Of a stretch of DNA of 64,000 nucleotides, positions 45,955 through 58,253 are shown piece by piece. The stretch is taken from assembly GCA_029945375.1 (NCBI GenBank), contig CM057061.1, positions 2,604,001-2,668,000 of the forward strand, in the 5' to 3' direction. Position 1 is the stretch's first letter. Each line of letters begins with the position of its first letter. Under the pieces are notes generated by a model. It worked only from the letters and a program-made list of their open reading frames with translations, ran no database searches and was not told where the DNA came from. Source of the DNA: Agaricus subrufescens. Taxonomy: Eukaryota > Basidiomycota > Agaricomycetes > Agaricales > Agaricaceae. A program made the translations under genes and the position numbers.

Positions 45955-46876
45955 ACGTCGTAGTATGTACGAGATTATACTAGGTACCCATCGTTATCTT
46001 ATCGCTGAGCGCTGGCGCGAACCAAGATTCGGAGCCTCTGGCAACTTTGATAACTGATACATTTACTCATCACCCATTTTGATTACCTCTGGGCCGTACA
46101 GGAAGTTAGCGCGGAAGGCACTACCGATTCCAAGGTGCCCTTTATGATACTATCGAAGCCTTGAGCACGACCCAGGCAGTTTAATTGGACGTGCTCGGGC
46201 CTGCTTGTATCTCAGGCGGAATCCCCTGAATCCTGCGTCATCAAGGCGTTGCGGACTAGCCAGGCTTCAAAAACATTTTCTAGACTTATGAATCATCCTC
46301 CCCGAGCTTTACTAATGCGCAACTGATATGCCAGATTTAGGGGCCATTGATCGTGATACCTTCCAAAAAGGAACACCGGAAAATGGACAATACTCCGATG
46401 CTTATCCCTGCTAGGTAGCTCCTGTTCAGCCTGATCGGCGATCGCAGACTTTCCTTCAAAGATTCTGGCAGATCGTTGTCATTAATTGCAATTACGAACC
46501 CGTCCAACTGGTGGGTGGAGGTCACGGGAGTCAGTGTGAAGGCAAAATTTTCCATTCCAGCATTTTGTAGAGCCCATATTCTTTGTAGGCTTAATCAATT
46601 TGCCTTTGCTATATCTTTACAGACTCGACGGAAACCATGACCTCGGCCCCGAACGGTAGATCCAATCTGAGAGACACATCAGTAGATAAAATCCATACAG
46701 CTATCAGAGATATCTTCGTCCAGTGGATGCTAATCTGCTGTGTGGAAGGATTTAGTCTTCCGGGTTGAAATTATCATCATCGGCGGCATGTCTCAGGTTC
46801 TACTTGGGTTAATAAGCCTTATTGTGCATCATGAGTCCCTCTCGACCACTCCTATCAAAGTAGCATAGGTGATTAT
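45955..46876. other. Intergenic, nothing recognised
   Basis: Between the MFS fragment and the GMC pseudogene promoter; short frames only. Confidence 0.5.
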
Positions 46877-46886
46877 TATATAAAAA
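46877..46886 (+). promoter_or_regulatory. TATA box of the GMC pseudogene
   Basis: TATATAAAAA, 43 bp upstream of the former start codon at 46929, so the promoter appears preserved although the gene is broken. Confidence 0.5.
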
Positions 46887-46928
46887 GGCTTTCATCATCG
46901 GCCATAGAACAAACTGACAACTGACAGC

Positions 46929-49577
46929 ATGGCAAACGCTACACCAATTTACGATATTATCTTTGCGGGTGGTATGTTATTCCTACCAACTTCATTCACC
47001 TCTACCCACTCATTAACTGGCGTTTAGGCGGATCTACGGCCTGCATCGTTGCTGGACGACTGGCCAAAGCTGATCCTACACTGAAGATTTTGGTCCTTGA
47101 AGCCGGTCCTCACACCAAAGATGTTCCAAAACACATTCAGCCCGCGCCTTATCTACCCCCATTTGCTGCAGTGGATGAAACACTCAACGTCTTTCTCTCT
47201 AAAGCAAACCCCAAGGTCAACAATCGCTCAACCATTTCTGCTACCGGATGATGCGTGGGTGGTGGATCAGCCATTAATTGTTTGTTAATTACCAGCCTCG
47301 CGAGTTTGTCTGAACCTCTGTTTTTCTAGTTCTGGTATATTGTCGTGCAGCTGCCTCGGATTATGATGTTTGGGAGTCCATACACGGTAATAAAGGATGG
47401 GGATCAAGAAGTTTGATACCATTATTGAGGAATTAGTTTATGTATAACCAAAAAAATGGTGCTTACTGTTTCTAGGCTGAGACGTACTAGTCCATAACTA
47501 CCAACGACACCCACGGAAAAACTGGTCCCCTCAAGGTATCATTTGCTAAGTCCAACCACAATTTAGCCGGCGAGTTCCTTGAAGTTTCCGAGGCGTATGA
47601 CGTAGAAAGAAGTCTCATCGATGATGTCAATGGTCTATCTGCTTGTAACGGCTACCGCGTGAGTGACTTTCAAATGTGTCTTGAAGCTAATGGCCTCATA
47701 ATGGAACTATAACAGAGATGGGCAAGGCAAGTTAACAGATAGTTTTGCTGTTATGCCATATTCTCAACTCCTACTCAGGTTCATCGATGAAAAGACCGGA
47801 ATGAGATCTGATTCTGCATCAAGCTATATCTATCCTCAGCTTGACGGCCACAAAAATCTGGAGATCAAGGCTCAGAAGCAAGCCGTCCGTGTGATATTCG
47901 AGTCAGTCTCACTAAACAATAATTGTTACTTTGCTCATTCTCGCTACGGGAAAGTGCGCAGTTGGAGTGGAATATGTGGATGATGAAGGAGATCATGCCC
48001 AGGCCCTACAATCGCCATCGATAGCTCGGGCATCACGTTTAGTTGTCCTCTCCACAGGAGCTTTCGGATCGCCTGCCATTCTGGAGAGGTGATTGTTAAA
48101 TTTGACTCCAGTGAAACAGTTCCTGATGAATTTGATAGGTCAGGTATTGGTTCCACAGAAGTTTTGCGGAAGAATGGTATCCAACAGGTGGTCGATCTTC
48201 CCGGTGTCGGAGAACACCTCATGGGTGTGACATAATTCATTCTGAGTCAAGAGCTCGCACTAAGCTAATCTATAGACCACAAACTTGTCACACCACATTA
48301 CTTCGCTGCTGATTATGCAGATATTTTGGACGATATTTGGCGAAGTGAAGACGCTATAAAACGTTCGTCATATCATCATCTCCAGCCCAGCCATCCCTGA
48401 TCGTCAACAGCGTATTTTGAAAAATGGTCTCAAACCGGACGAGGCCTTCTCGGCAACAAGTGAGTCCCTTTGCACGCATAATGTTATACTTTCCACTAAG
48501 CGTTCCCGGATGCCGACGATCTGAAGGAGATTGGACCTTCGTTCACTGAGATGTGGAACAATAATTTTGCTAATGCACCAGACAAACCAATTATGATGAT
48601 AGCGACTATGGCTAGGTGAGTACTTCAACCTTGACTCATCGAAGCTCTCAATTCATACGATGCCCTAGTCACTTCAGAGACCTTTCTGACATTGCAAACC
48701 GAAAGAGATTCTCACTCCCTTTCTACCCGGTGGGTTAGAAAATAATCACACGCCGTCTCCGCTGACTTTCTCCAGGCTTACCCTACGTCTCTTGGTAGCT
48801 CCCATATTATTTCCGGGAGTAATCCATACACACCTCTTTGACTACGATTCTCGCCTCTTACATGAGCAAGTATATCTGGTATCAATGAGTAAAAGTTCGC
48901 TAATCATTGAAATACAGAGAAGCCGACCTTCATGTTTTACGTTGGGCATACTAACACTCACGAGAACTGGCACACCGCATGCCTATGTATCGAGGAGAGG
49001 TAGTTACTGATCATTCCAGATATCCTGAGGGAAGCCAAGCGATATCGAAAGCTCATGATACACCCGTCACGGTCCCATTCGATGCACCCAAGATAAAGTA
49101 TACTAAGGCAGATGATAGGGCTATTGACGATTTCATTAGAAATGTTGGTAAGGTTTGTTTCATAATGTATATTTGGAGGTGACTCACATTCTGCAACATT
49201 ACAGTTGGTAGCACTGGCCACAGCGTTAGCATTGAATGTATTCCTTTCTGCGTGTACTGACCATCTTGCGTCTGATTAAGTGTGGTACTTGTTCCATGAA
49301 ACCTCGTGAAAATAGTGGTGTGGTCGATGATCGCTTGAACGTCTACGGCGTCGAGGGACTGAAGATTGCTGGTATGTTACTTTATTACGAAGGGCTAGTT
49401 GGTCGTATTTCCTGACACATCTTTTCAGACTTGGGCATCCTCCCAGGAAATGTTAGTGCTAATCCCTACAGCACTGCTGTCGCAGTCGGAGAGAAGGCTG
49501 CTGTTATTTTCGCTCAGGACCTCGGTATTAGAGGAGTTGCGGAGAGCGACATCAGCAAACCGGCTCAAAATTTGTAG
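46929..49577 (+). pseudogene. Alcohol-oxidase-like GMC oxidoreductase pseudogene
   Basis: Remnant of a flavin-dependent GMC oxidase of the alcohol (methanol) oxidase type. The 5' exon has the FAD-binding start YDIIFAGGGSTACIVAGRLA and LVLEAGP. The GMC signature follows as CVGGGSAINF, but its preceding codon is TGA (47249-47251), where the family has Arg or Gln. Further on come ASDYDVWESIHGNKGWGS, a TAG stop (47488-47490) where Gln is expected, THGKTGPLKVSFAKSN, YIYPQLDGHKNLEI, LVVLSTGAFGSPAILER, VVDLPGVGEH and, after a frameshift near 48838 and a small deletion, DAPKIKYTKADDRAIDDF, CGTCSMKPRENSGVVDDRLN and VGEKAAVIFAQDLGIRGV. Both stops fit single C-to-T changes. The 3' end is well conserved, so inactivation may be fairly recent. 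Confidence 0.85.
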
Positions 49578-49875
49578 TGATTCCATAGTCAAAAATATGT
49601 TTTTTTATGAATACCAGCTTATACAAACAAGTGTATATCAATACAATGTACACGCAGATATGGAGATGGCCACTCTGAAGCTTAGCCGCAAACAAACTGC
49701 ATAGATGTTCCCCCGATAGGTTCCCCACCATAAGAGAAGATATGCTTTTCTTTTACTTATATATACCGTTTTGAAATATCCTTATACAGTTGATATTGGT
49801 CATGCGGATCATGCCGTTCTCAGTGACATTGGCCTGCACTACAGCTTACGTTTTACCACGACCTGACTCGCTCTT

Positions 49876-52085
49876 ATGGCTGCTCCTGTTCGGACAAACG
49901 CTGGGTCTTCCGCAGGGTCTGAAGTTACAGTACCTAGTACAGCAACATATAATACCAAGGGCACTCATACAGGCAACAAAACACGGAAACGCAGAAAAAA
50001 TGATGAAGCAACGGTGTCTACTGGGAGTACGGAAGCAGCAGACGGCGGTCAGGTACTGAGATCCCGTAGAACAAGTAGTCATGTGGCGGGTCGACGTGGA
50101 AAGCTGAAGTTTATGACTGAGATGCCCATCGATACTCTGCACGAGATTTTTGGGCAGCTGAACCCCGTTGACTTGTTGAATATGTCTTGGGCGAGTAAGA
50201 GATTGCGCTCTCTTATCATGGAGAAGCCCGCCCGGTACATATGGCAGGTAGTGAGTATATCGTATCATGTCATCATACTAGTCTTTTATCCGAGACGATA
50301 GGCTTTCGAGCGGCTCTACGCCTCGGATAATCCACCACCACGCTGTCCTGAAGACATAGAAATTACAAAATATACCCGCTTCCTTTTCAACAAGAAGTGT
50401 ATGGTATGTACAACTAAACTCGATTGTGTTCTTTCGCCAAAGTAAGTGGTTGTCGTGGCAGATGTGTGGTACCGGCAATGGGTATTGGACTTCATGGACG
50501 ATGCGTTTACGCGTGTGTTCGGACTGTATTGACGACCGGTATGTTCACAGTCTTTGTATCTTTCCACTGGATCGTTGAATGTATTAAGCTTCACTCGTCG
50601 CACCTTAGCACCTGAATACAGCGACAAGCTTCCTTTTATTATCGGGAGTACGTTCTAGTCGTCTTCTTGTCTCATAAATTCTAGCAGTTAACTATATGAC
50701 TGTCTAGGGTACGGGATATACTTTTTGAAGAGAGATGTTGAGGATGCAGAACAAGACGGTCGTACTGTGGATAGGCTTAAGAGCAGGTTTCATGTGAGTT
50801 ACTCTGGGTAATTATTGAGAGGAACATAAAAGTGAACATAGCGATAGGATGCAGAGTCGTTTCGGATATGGGAGAGACAATGCCTGAACTACCGGGAAAA
50901 GGAATTAGACTCTATCCGACTTGAGAGAAAGAAAGCGTGAGTTCCCGTCTTGCGACCAGGAAGTGGCAGATCCCTCACAACATTGAATGAACAGCGTTCT
51001 TCAGAAACTAGAAGAGATAGGTAAGATGATGGCAAGGCATCCTCATACAATCCCTTATCTTATTTCGAATAGGGTGGAAACAGTCTGATATCGAAGAAAT
51101 AGCAGATGGGAAGGTCCCTGCCAACCTTCCTGGTCTTAAGAAGGCAAAGAAACTTACGAATAAAGGTAAGTATTGTCAATACTTTTTTCTTGCGAAATTT
51201 GCGTCTAAATTCTAAACGAGTAGACTGGCAAGAAATCAAACCCCGGATCCTGCAATATTTAGGAAACCTGCAAGAGCGCCATGAATGCACATTGAAACGC
51301 AAACGCTCCGAAAATCGCTGGCTTTCTTTTACCACTGTATTTACAGCGTGGCGGATTTCTACGAGCGAGACGCTGCCCCGATCATTCATCCCACACCCTG
51401 CCGACATTGCTGTCCTGGAGCCCTTCAGATCTGCAATATTTTTGTCTGATACGGAAACAGTGGACTTTGATATCGACACAATTGACCGTGCAGCGAAAGA
51501 GTGGATGAGACGACGTGACACTTTTGTTTTCTCTCTGTTTCCGAGAGATATTCAAGACAGATATAGTGTTGAAGATTTTCAACATTCGTTACACTCATTG
51601 TTGATTCTTCGTTTCTCTGGGCCTCGTCCGCCGTTCACTGGTACGGTTGACCAGGTTTGCGGAATTCGCCTGAGTACACTTGTAGTTCCTCACGATCTAC
51701 AAGATCCCAACGACAGAGAGGCCCGTAAATGTCTGATTGAACACCGTAGCGTTGGACCGTGGATGTGGACTCATAATCAGAGTCTATCATTCGACATAAA
51801 AGCTTATGTGATCGGGAAAGATGTCATAACATTTCTTGGATTGGATCCCTACACCACCACATTCGATCATTTAGTCCAATGTCAACGAAGGTTCACTTGT
51901 TCTGGTAAACACCTAGTGAAATCTACTTCAAAAGCGCTCAATGGCGTGGAGATGGTAAGTGGATTTTCTACTCATCTCTGGAAAATTTGCGTATCAACTT
52001 GGTTTTATCACTCCAGTTGGAACATGATCGCAACTTGCACGAGGAACAATGGACCCCCGCAGCAGACAGATGGAAGGAAGCCTAA
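49876..52085 (+). CDS. F-box protein with cysteine-rich central part
   Basis: Multi-exon gene starting MAAPVRTNAGSSAGSEVTVP, with a basic stretch KTRKRRKN. The F-box is MPIDTLHEIFGQLNPVDLLN then MSWASKRLRSLI. After the first intron comes AFERLYASDNPPPRCPEDIE. The next exons give KKCMCGTGNGYWTSWTMRLR and VCSDCIDDRY, spaced cysteines as in other mushroom F-box proteins. Later exons encode WKQSDIEEIADGKVPANLPG, EIKPRILQYLGNLQERHECT and a long C-terminal region. A last intron (from about 51957) leads to LEHDRNLHEEQWTPADRWKE and the stop at 52085. Several small middle exons between 50550 and 51080 are approximate. The 6.1-kb transposon is inserted 190 bp beyond this stop and may lie in its 3' UTR. 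Confidence 0.7.
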
Positions 52086-52275
52086 ATTTTTGTTTTGATC
52101 GTTGTCGAACTTTGAAAGAGTTGCCTTGCGTAAGTATCTACGAGTGGATTCGAGCGGATTCGTTGTTGGCTGAGATCAAGCAATCCCCTGTTGATTTACA
52201 GAATAAATTACTTTCTCCCGATTTATCTCCTCACAAACGTTGTCACGACTACAAATCGGCTCCAAAGAACTCTTA

Positions 52276-52512
52276 CACTGGGCCGGTGTCACAATAAGCC
52301 ACGTGTCTTATTGAGTAAATACTGAAAAATTCGTGACTTTTGTCACGAAAAGTCACGAAAAAATTGATAATGTTTCAATAAGACAGCAGGCTCCTTCCCA
52401 GCTCGCTCGACAAGTTCGCACGTTTGGCAAATAGGGCCAAACACCGCGTAAAGAGGTGTGCTCCTTGTGAGCGGCTGGCACCAAACGTCGAGCGGCCATC
52501 ACCGAAGGTTTT
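52276..52512 (+). repeat. Left terminal inverted repeat region of the transposon
   Basis: Outer repeat 52276-52311, a 75-bp MITE-like block 52312-52386, then inner inverted-repeat blocks at 52387-52401 and about 52480-52512. The outer repeat contains a stem CAATAAG-N8-CTTATTG. Confidence 0.9.
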
Positions 52513-52726
52513 TCCCGCGCGAGACAAAATGATAAGATAATTATTTTTTCGACATATCCAATATTATAATGGTGTGACCGTAACATTACCCAAATCAGGC
52601 TTCTGTCGTTCACACTCAGTCTCCGAGTTCGCGAACCTCCTTCACTCATGCTGCAGTTCATCATCAAACCTTATAACAGATGATATATACACTTTGGTGA
52701 CCTGTCATTAGATACATTCTCACACA

Positions 52727-55497
52727 ATGGCCTCCGCCACTTCCAACCCCTTCTACACCGCTGTTCACACTCTACAGTCAAGCAATATTCCGCTCGGAAC
52801 TTTCATTCGTCGAGCTCTACTTGAACCAGGGGTTGCAAACTCCCAATATATTTACAAGTTTCTCGAGGATCTACCACATCTACTGACATGGTTATCTCAT
52901 CACCAACAGAGTCAGAGCGTTATCAAAGGATGGATGAAGAAAGAATACTTCAGTACATTGATGTCGCAGATAAGGGAGATATCTAGACCTGACAAAGGAT
53001 TTCACCTGAATGCTAGCTTCATCAATGCCGACAAAATGAAAGAGTGCACGATTGATAATATAGCAAATGGGATACAATCTCACGCTCCAGATGTATGGGA
53101 GTTGGTTGGCACTTTGATGGAATCCGATCCAGCCATTGAGCTTCGTAAGCGAAAAGAGGGGAACAAGGTTGATGAGACTGCCGAAAACAAGGAGATGAGC
53201 ATGGGAAACGACTACGAAGATATTCCCCCACTAATTGACAAAGATGACGACTTGCCGGATAATCTCCAGGAACAGCTGGAATACCAACAGCTCTCTTTGA
53301 AACGCATTGTACGCTTTCTCCGCATCTGAAAAACTATTCACTGACTTAAATTGGTTCAGAAACAAGTTACTTGCATCAGCATAATGATGCAAGCAACCAA
53401 TCAAAAGTGTAATGCGTTGCAATCACTTGTGGGGATTTTTCTCCAATCCTGCAACGTCTCTGATCAGACCCGAAATTTCCTGGCACACCTAGGTGTCTCA
53501 GTTTCGGTTACCAGTATCAATCGTTCAATACAGAACTTATCCGACAAAGCATATAAAGAGATGCAACGTCTCGGGGCTACCCTTCAAGCTTCATACGCTT
53601 ATGACAACCTAGATATCAACCTTGTCCACTCGACTCCAACTATAGAGAGTTCCATGACGGACACTCTCGTCCATCTTACTACAGCCTCAATGTTCCCCTT
53701 GCACCCGATGACCACCAAGAACGACCTCAATTACACAGATCGACTACGAGATTTATCTCTCAACCCTCCACTTCCCTCATCCATAGCAGAAGTACTCAGT
53801 AGTCTTCCACCGAAATATAACATGCTGGATGAAAAAAAACAGTCTATTCAAGACCGGTTCAATGTTTGGAAATTCCTAGCTGACCTGATCACCTATGGCC
53901 CATCGAGCTTTCACTCATTTAAAGAAAACCTCGGAGACCCTGAAGAAATTGACTGTATCCCTCTTGTCAAGACGAAACAAGTCCCACTTCGAGCATCAAA
54001 AACTGGGCCGAGTACCCCTGCCAAGAATGCGACCGTCATCGAGGAATTCTTTCGCCAATCAAATATTGGGGAACGCACCGAACCCTTAACTGAATCAGAA
54101 GATCCACCTCCATCGCCAACTACCAATAAAGGTCCAGTCAACCCAGGGAACCATGTCATTTTGACGTTTGGAGACCTCTTGACAGGGCAACACCTTCACA
54201 GTCTCCAAGATTCCAGGATCGACGATGTTACTCCAGGTACTCGTTTTGAAGCACTTCTATTTTGTCCTGGATGGTTTCATGTCCGCATGGCCTGTGCTGA
54301 TGCCATTTGGAGGCGCCATATCAAGGATCGTGATCCTGAACAGAGTACAACAAACCTAATGAAATACATCATGCAGATACGACCCATTGAGAAGCACAAA
54401 ATCCTCGCCAACCCTACATTTCGTCAGCTACATGAAGTGATACGACATGTCGGCATTGTCATGCGACTCGATGCATGGCGGGTGGAAGTATGCCGTCGTC
54501 ATCCCGAGATTTCGTCATTGGAAGAATGGGCGCAACTGAATCCCACTTGGGATGAGCTTTGCGAGATCGCGGAGGAATTAATCAAGACTGTTGTTGCCTC
54601 GCCGGATATGTTCGCAGCTGCTCAAGGCGATGACACTGAACTTGACAACGTATATGAAATAACCAAAACCTACCACAAAGATCTCCTCCTTTATGAGGAG
54701 ACCAATTACGCCATGAACCATGGAGACATTGGTCGACTCGACGCTTGCCTGGTAGAATGGGTATTTTACTTCATGGGCTGTGGTAAAACAAAGTACGCCC
54801 ATGAAATGTTCCACTACCTCGAGAATATGTATATCACGTATCCTAAACCTCTGGTGTAAGTGACGAAGCATCCATGTTGCACAAGGACTTACATTTTCAC
54901 AGGAAGGCAATCCGCATGAATTTGCTCGTGAATCCAACAGGCTGGAAAGATCATTTTCGTGGTATTGACTGGGTCATCGAGCACAATAATCTGTATATCA
55001 AGAGAATTTTCGGAGGGTCTGGTTCGAATCATACCGTGGACCGTATGATAGATGCTTCGCCACTCATCGAGGTGTACAAGGACGTCCGCAAGCAATTCGA
55101 GCAGATGTTTTGTTTAACTCACAAAGCTGGCAGACATTCTGCACCGAAGATGACAAAAACATTTGAAAGGTTGAGGAAATACCTGGAATATCACCAAACA
55201 AATCAATTCATTGCTGGTCGAGAATCAACAGATGTATTGTCGGATATTATACAAGTAGGTTTGACTAAAATGACATCCGCGGTTGAAGAAGCGAGGCGCA
55301 AGTGGATTGCTAGGGCAGAGAACAGAGAGCGCTTGAGAGCACAGGCAGACCAGTCAAGAGGCGGTCCCAGACACGACGAGCAGAGACAGGATAACACAGA
55401 CATTGAACGAGGAGACCTTGAGGACACCGGGGAGGATTTCGAGTTTGATGAGATTCACGATGACGGAACCCTTTTCGTAGATGACAATTTTGAATGA
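52727..55497 (+). CDS. DUF6589-domain protein, candidate transposase
   Basis: Three exons (52727-53308, 53360-54855, 54903-55497) with 51- and 47-bp introns give 890 residues. It matches the DUF6589 family as I know it: TIESSMTDTLVHLTTASMFP, then FGDLLTGQHLH (G465, D466), LFCPGWFHVRMACADAIWRR (H501), and the C-terminal NLLVNPTGWKDHFRGIDWVI with EHNNLYIKR. The tail is acidic. The acidic residue on a short strand (GDLLT) and the later conserved FHVRM helix are compatible with an RNase H-like nuclease fold, but that is inference. Being one of only two genes between the inverted repeats of an element with target-site duplications makes it the best transposase candidate. The N-terminal 190 residues have no recognised domain. 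It converges with the helicase gene, stop to stop, 5 bp apart. Confidence 0.85.
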
Positions 55498-55502
55498 ATG
55501 TT

Positions 55503-58164
55503 CTATGTAGGCACTTGTGATTGAGGTTGTCCATAGTTTGTTGACGAGTACCAGTAATTTTGATATGAGGCAGGCAAAGCAATTTGACGATACCAAGGAG
55601 GCAAGCTCGAAGATTCACCGCACGAGAGCCCAGGCAGAGCAGCAGCAGTGGAGACACCAGCAGAGGTTTGAGGAGAACTCAGAGATTCATTAGTGGGAGC
55701 CATAGCGCCCGAGGAGGATGCTGGGAGGGTAGAGATTATACCCTCCATAAGTTCAACTTTCACCTTTTTCGATATTTGACACGATCGCTCTATTTGACAC
55801 CAGTCAAATGTGATGACATAGAATGATACTGTCAACGCACGATTGTGGCCAGTTTGACCACACCCTCGGCAGCGATTCGGCGCGCGAGGGCGACGCTGTG
55901 GAACTTCATGGTGCGGTACTGAGTTTGCTGGCAGAAGGAGCATATCAGATGTCGTATCTGAGTGTACAACGTGGGCTCCAGCAAGTGAGTTGGCTGGAGA
56001 TTCGAACACAAGGGTATGAACAGCAGGCGGAAGAGAGACAGGCACGGGAGGCGAGAGTTTCTCGAAGGGAGGATGAGCAGCAAGGATATCCACGAGGGAT
56101 TGACCATAGGCGTCGATCCATTCTTGAGGCCAAGTTGTTTCCCTGCGAAGGTGAGATATGTCAGTGATTTTATCAAGTGTCCAGCAGGCCATCACCCGCT
56201 CTATAATCTCATCCGACATAAGAATGTGCGGTCCCATCCGATGCACAAGTCCTTCACCAAAGCGGGTGATAGCTTGACTGTAGCGCCAGTTGTACAGGAT
56301 TTCTCTGAGGGCCGCATGCTTGGGACTGGGAATAGACGTAGAGGAGAGGATGGAGCGTCGGGGAAGGGACAGCTTTTTTGGGGGAGGGACGTTAAAGTCA
56401 ACGAAAGCGTCCGGGTGACACTTGTCACAACATGCAGTGAGAGGAGCCGGTTTGCACCGCTCACAACCCACTACCGCTGCAGGGTCGCAACGGATATGGC
56501 CGTCGCTAACTATAGCTGGTCACACAATTGACACTGTGTGAGAAATCAGGTCACTGCGCACCTCGTGTCGCATTAGCGAAATACATCTGGGGCACGAGGC
56601 GACGACAGGGAACAAACGATGGCAGATTAATGTAATCATCCATCGCTGTCCCCGGCTGTACACCGGGAGCTTTTCCTTTTTTTGTATTTTTGGGATCATG
56701 GCGAATTGTTTCCGTGCGCGAATAGTGGATTTGACGTTGGTGTGACCAAGTAGCAAGATCGGGGAGCGAAGGTTCAGTTGACGTTGACAGTTGACAGGTC
56801 GTGTCAACGTCCATTGAAATGTTGATGACCTGGTCACTCGTTGAACGCTTCTGGCGTGTTCGACGCTTCGTTTGTGAGTCCCCTGTACTCCTCTTTGTCC
56901 CATTTGTGACTCCCTTTTGGCCTGCTAGAGTATCTTTCCTCTCAACAAGGAGAATACCCACTCCCTGAGTTGCCGGGTCCCGGGCTGCTCGGCCAAAGCG
57001 TTGCCAGAGCGTGTTGAGGTCACAAGTTGCCTTGTATTGGACAACGACCTCCACATCACCGATATCCATTCCCTGAAAGGGTGAGTCATGTAGTCCAACC
57101 GACTATCAAAGCTTGACTCACCAATCCAAACGCGTCCGTGCAAAAAAACCCCCATATATCCCCTCGTCGAAACTCCTGCACCTTGTCTTCACGATATTTT
57201 TGACTCATTGTCGAATGGAACCATGCAATCTTCGCGTGGTGTTCTTGACGAAGCCTCCCATGAAAGTAATCCTTCGCCTCCTCGGTTTCCTTTATGCTGT
57301 CAAAGAAAACAAGAAATTTCTTTGGCCGCTCCATGCCTGTGTCCCAGTTTATTGGAATTAAGAATGCGAGATCTTGATATGACGATGCTGGGCTAGTGAG
57401 CTCTCGAACCATGAGCGCAATGTCGGGGCGATCGTTGGAGCACAGGATCTCCACTGTGCTTTTGCTTTCCATGTGTAACAATTTACGGATTTCGGTTATG
57501 AGGGGGGGAGGTAGAGTAGCAGAGGCGACATAGACAGGGAAAGAATCAGATACGAGGCATCGTATCATGCCCACAGTAAGATATTGCTTTCGGAAATGCC
57601 CCCACTGCGCAATGCAGTGGGCCTCATCGAAAACAAAGCCCAGGAGTCGATGTGTGAAGCTGGGGGTACTCCAGAGTACGCGGAGTTCTTTGCTGCTCAT
57701 GAGAATCTCCGGGTTTGTGACCACGACTTCGTATTTGCCACTTTCTATATCCTGTGGACTTTTAGGTGAGTATTGTCGACTTGAGTCCAATGTTTACTGA
57801 CCTTAAATGTAGCCGCAGTTGCATTCTCAGCTGCTACTGCAACAGCCGAAATCCCTACACACAGAAGCGTATCCACGTTCTGTTTTGCTAGCACATTTAA
57901 GGGGCTCACTACGAAGAGAATCTTCTTGTGACCGCGAGATTGGGCCATTAAGAGGGGTATCCAGAAGGAAAGGGTCTTCCCTGCTCCTGTGGGGGCGCAC
58001 CCGACAACGTCGCGACCGTGGTAGAAGGCCTTGGCCACTTCGATTTGATACCAACACGGTCGCTTACCGAACCGTGCCTGTACTAAATTTATTATTTCCT
58101 CATCGGTCCAATCAGAACCCGAGGCGGTGATGTGCGACGATGAGGCGGTGCTAGCGGGCATCAT
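55503..58164 (-). CDS. RecQ-like DEAH helicase with C-terminal CCHC zinc knuckle
   Basis: Five exons on the minus strand (58164-57802, 57751-57122, 57072-56562, 56509-55841, 55789-55503) give 819 residues. Superfamily 2 motifs in order: Q-motif-like RPCWYQIEVAKA, Walker A APTGAGKT (57-64), motif Ia VVSPLNVLAKQNV, TNPEIL, DEAH (163-166) in VFDEAHCIAQWGH, motif III ASATLP, motif V TDAFGLGMDIG across an intron, and motif VI QRFGRAAR (355-362). A Ser/Arg-rich linker follows, then a cysteine-rich part (CRRLVP, RCDPAAV, CERCKPAPLTACCDKC). The last intron joins CRGCGQTGHN to QRSC, forming a CCHC zinc knuckle (C-x2-C-x4-H-x4-C). RecQ enzymes unwind DNA 3' to 5'; here the gene is transposon-borne, so a role in transposition or element replication is inferred. 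Telomere-linked RecQ genes of fungi are a possible relative. Confidence 0.85.
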
Positions 58165-58253
58165 GAATTGATGGACAGGAGCGTGACAATAGATTATTAG
58201 ATAATATCTTCCAAAACCATATTTTCTCCTGCGATCGACTAGCTAATGTAATC

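Noticed and set aside
55015..55030. tRNA B-box-like GGTTCGAATC
   Set aside because: It lies inside the DUF6589 coding sequence with no A box or cloverleaf around it.
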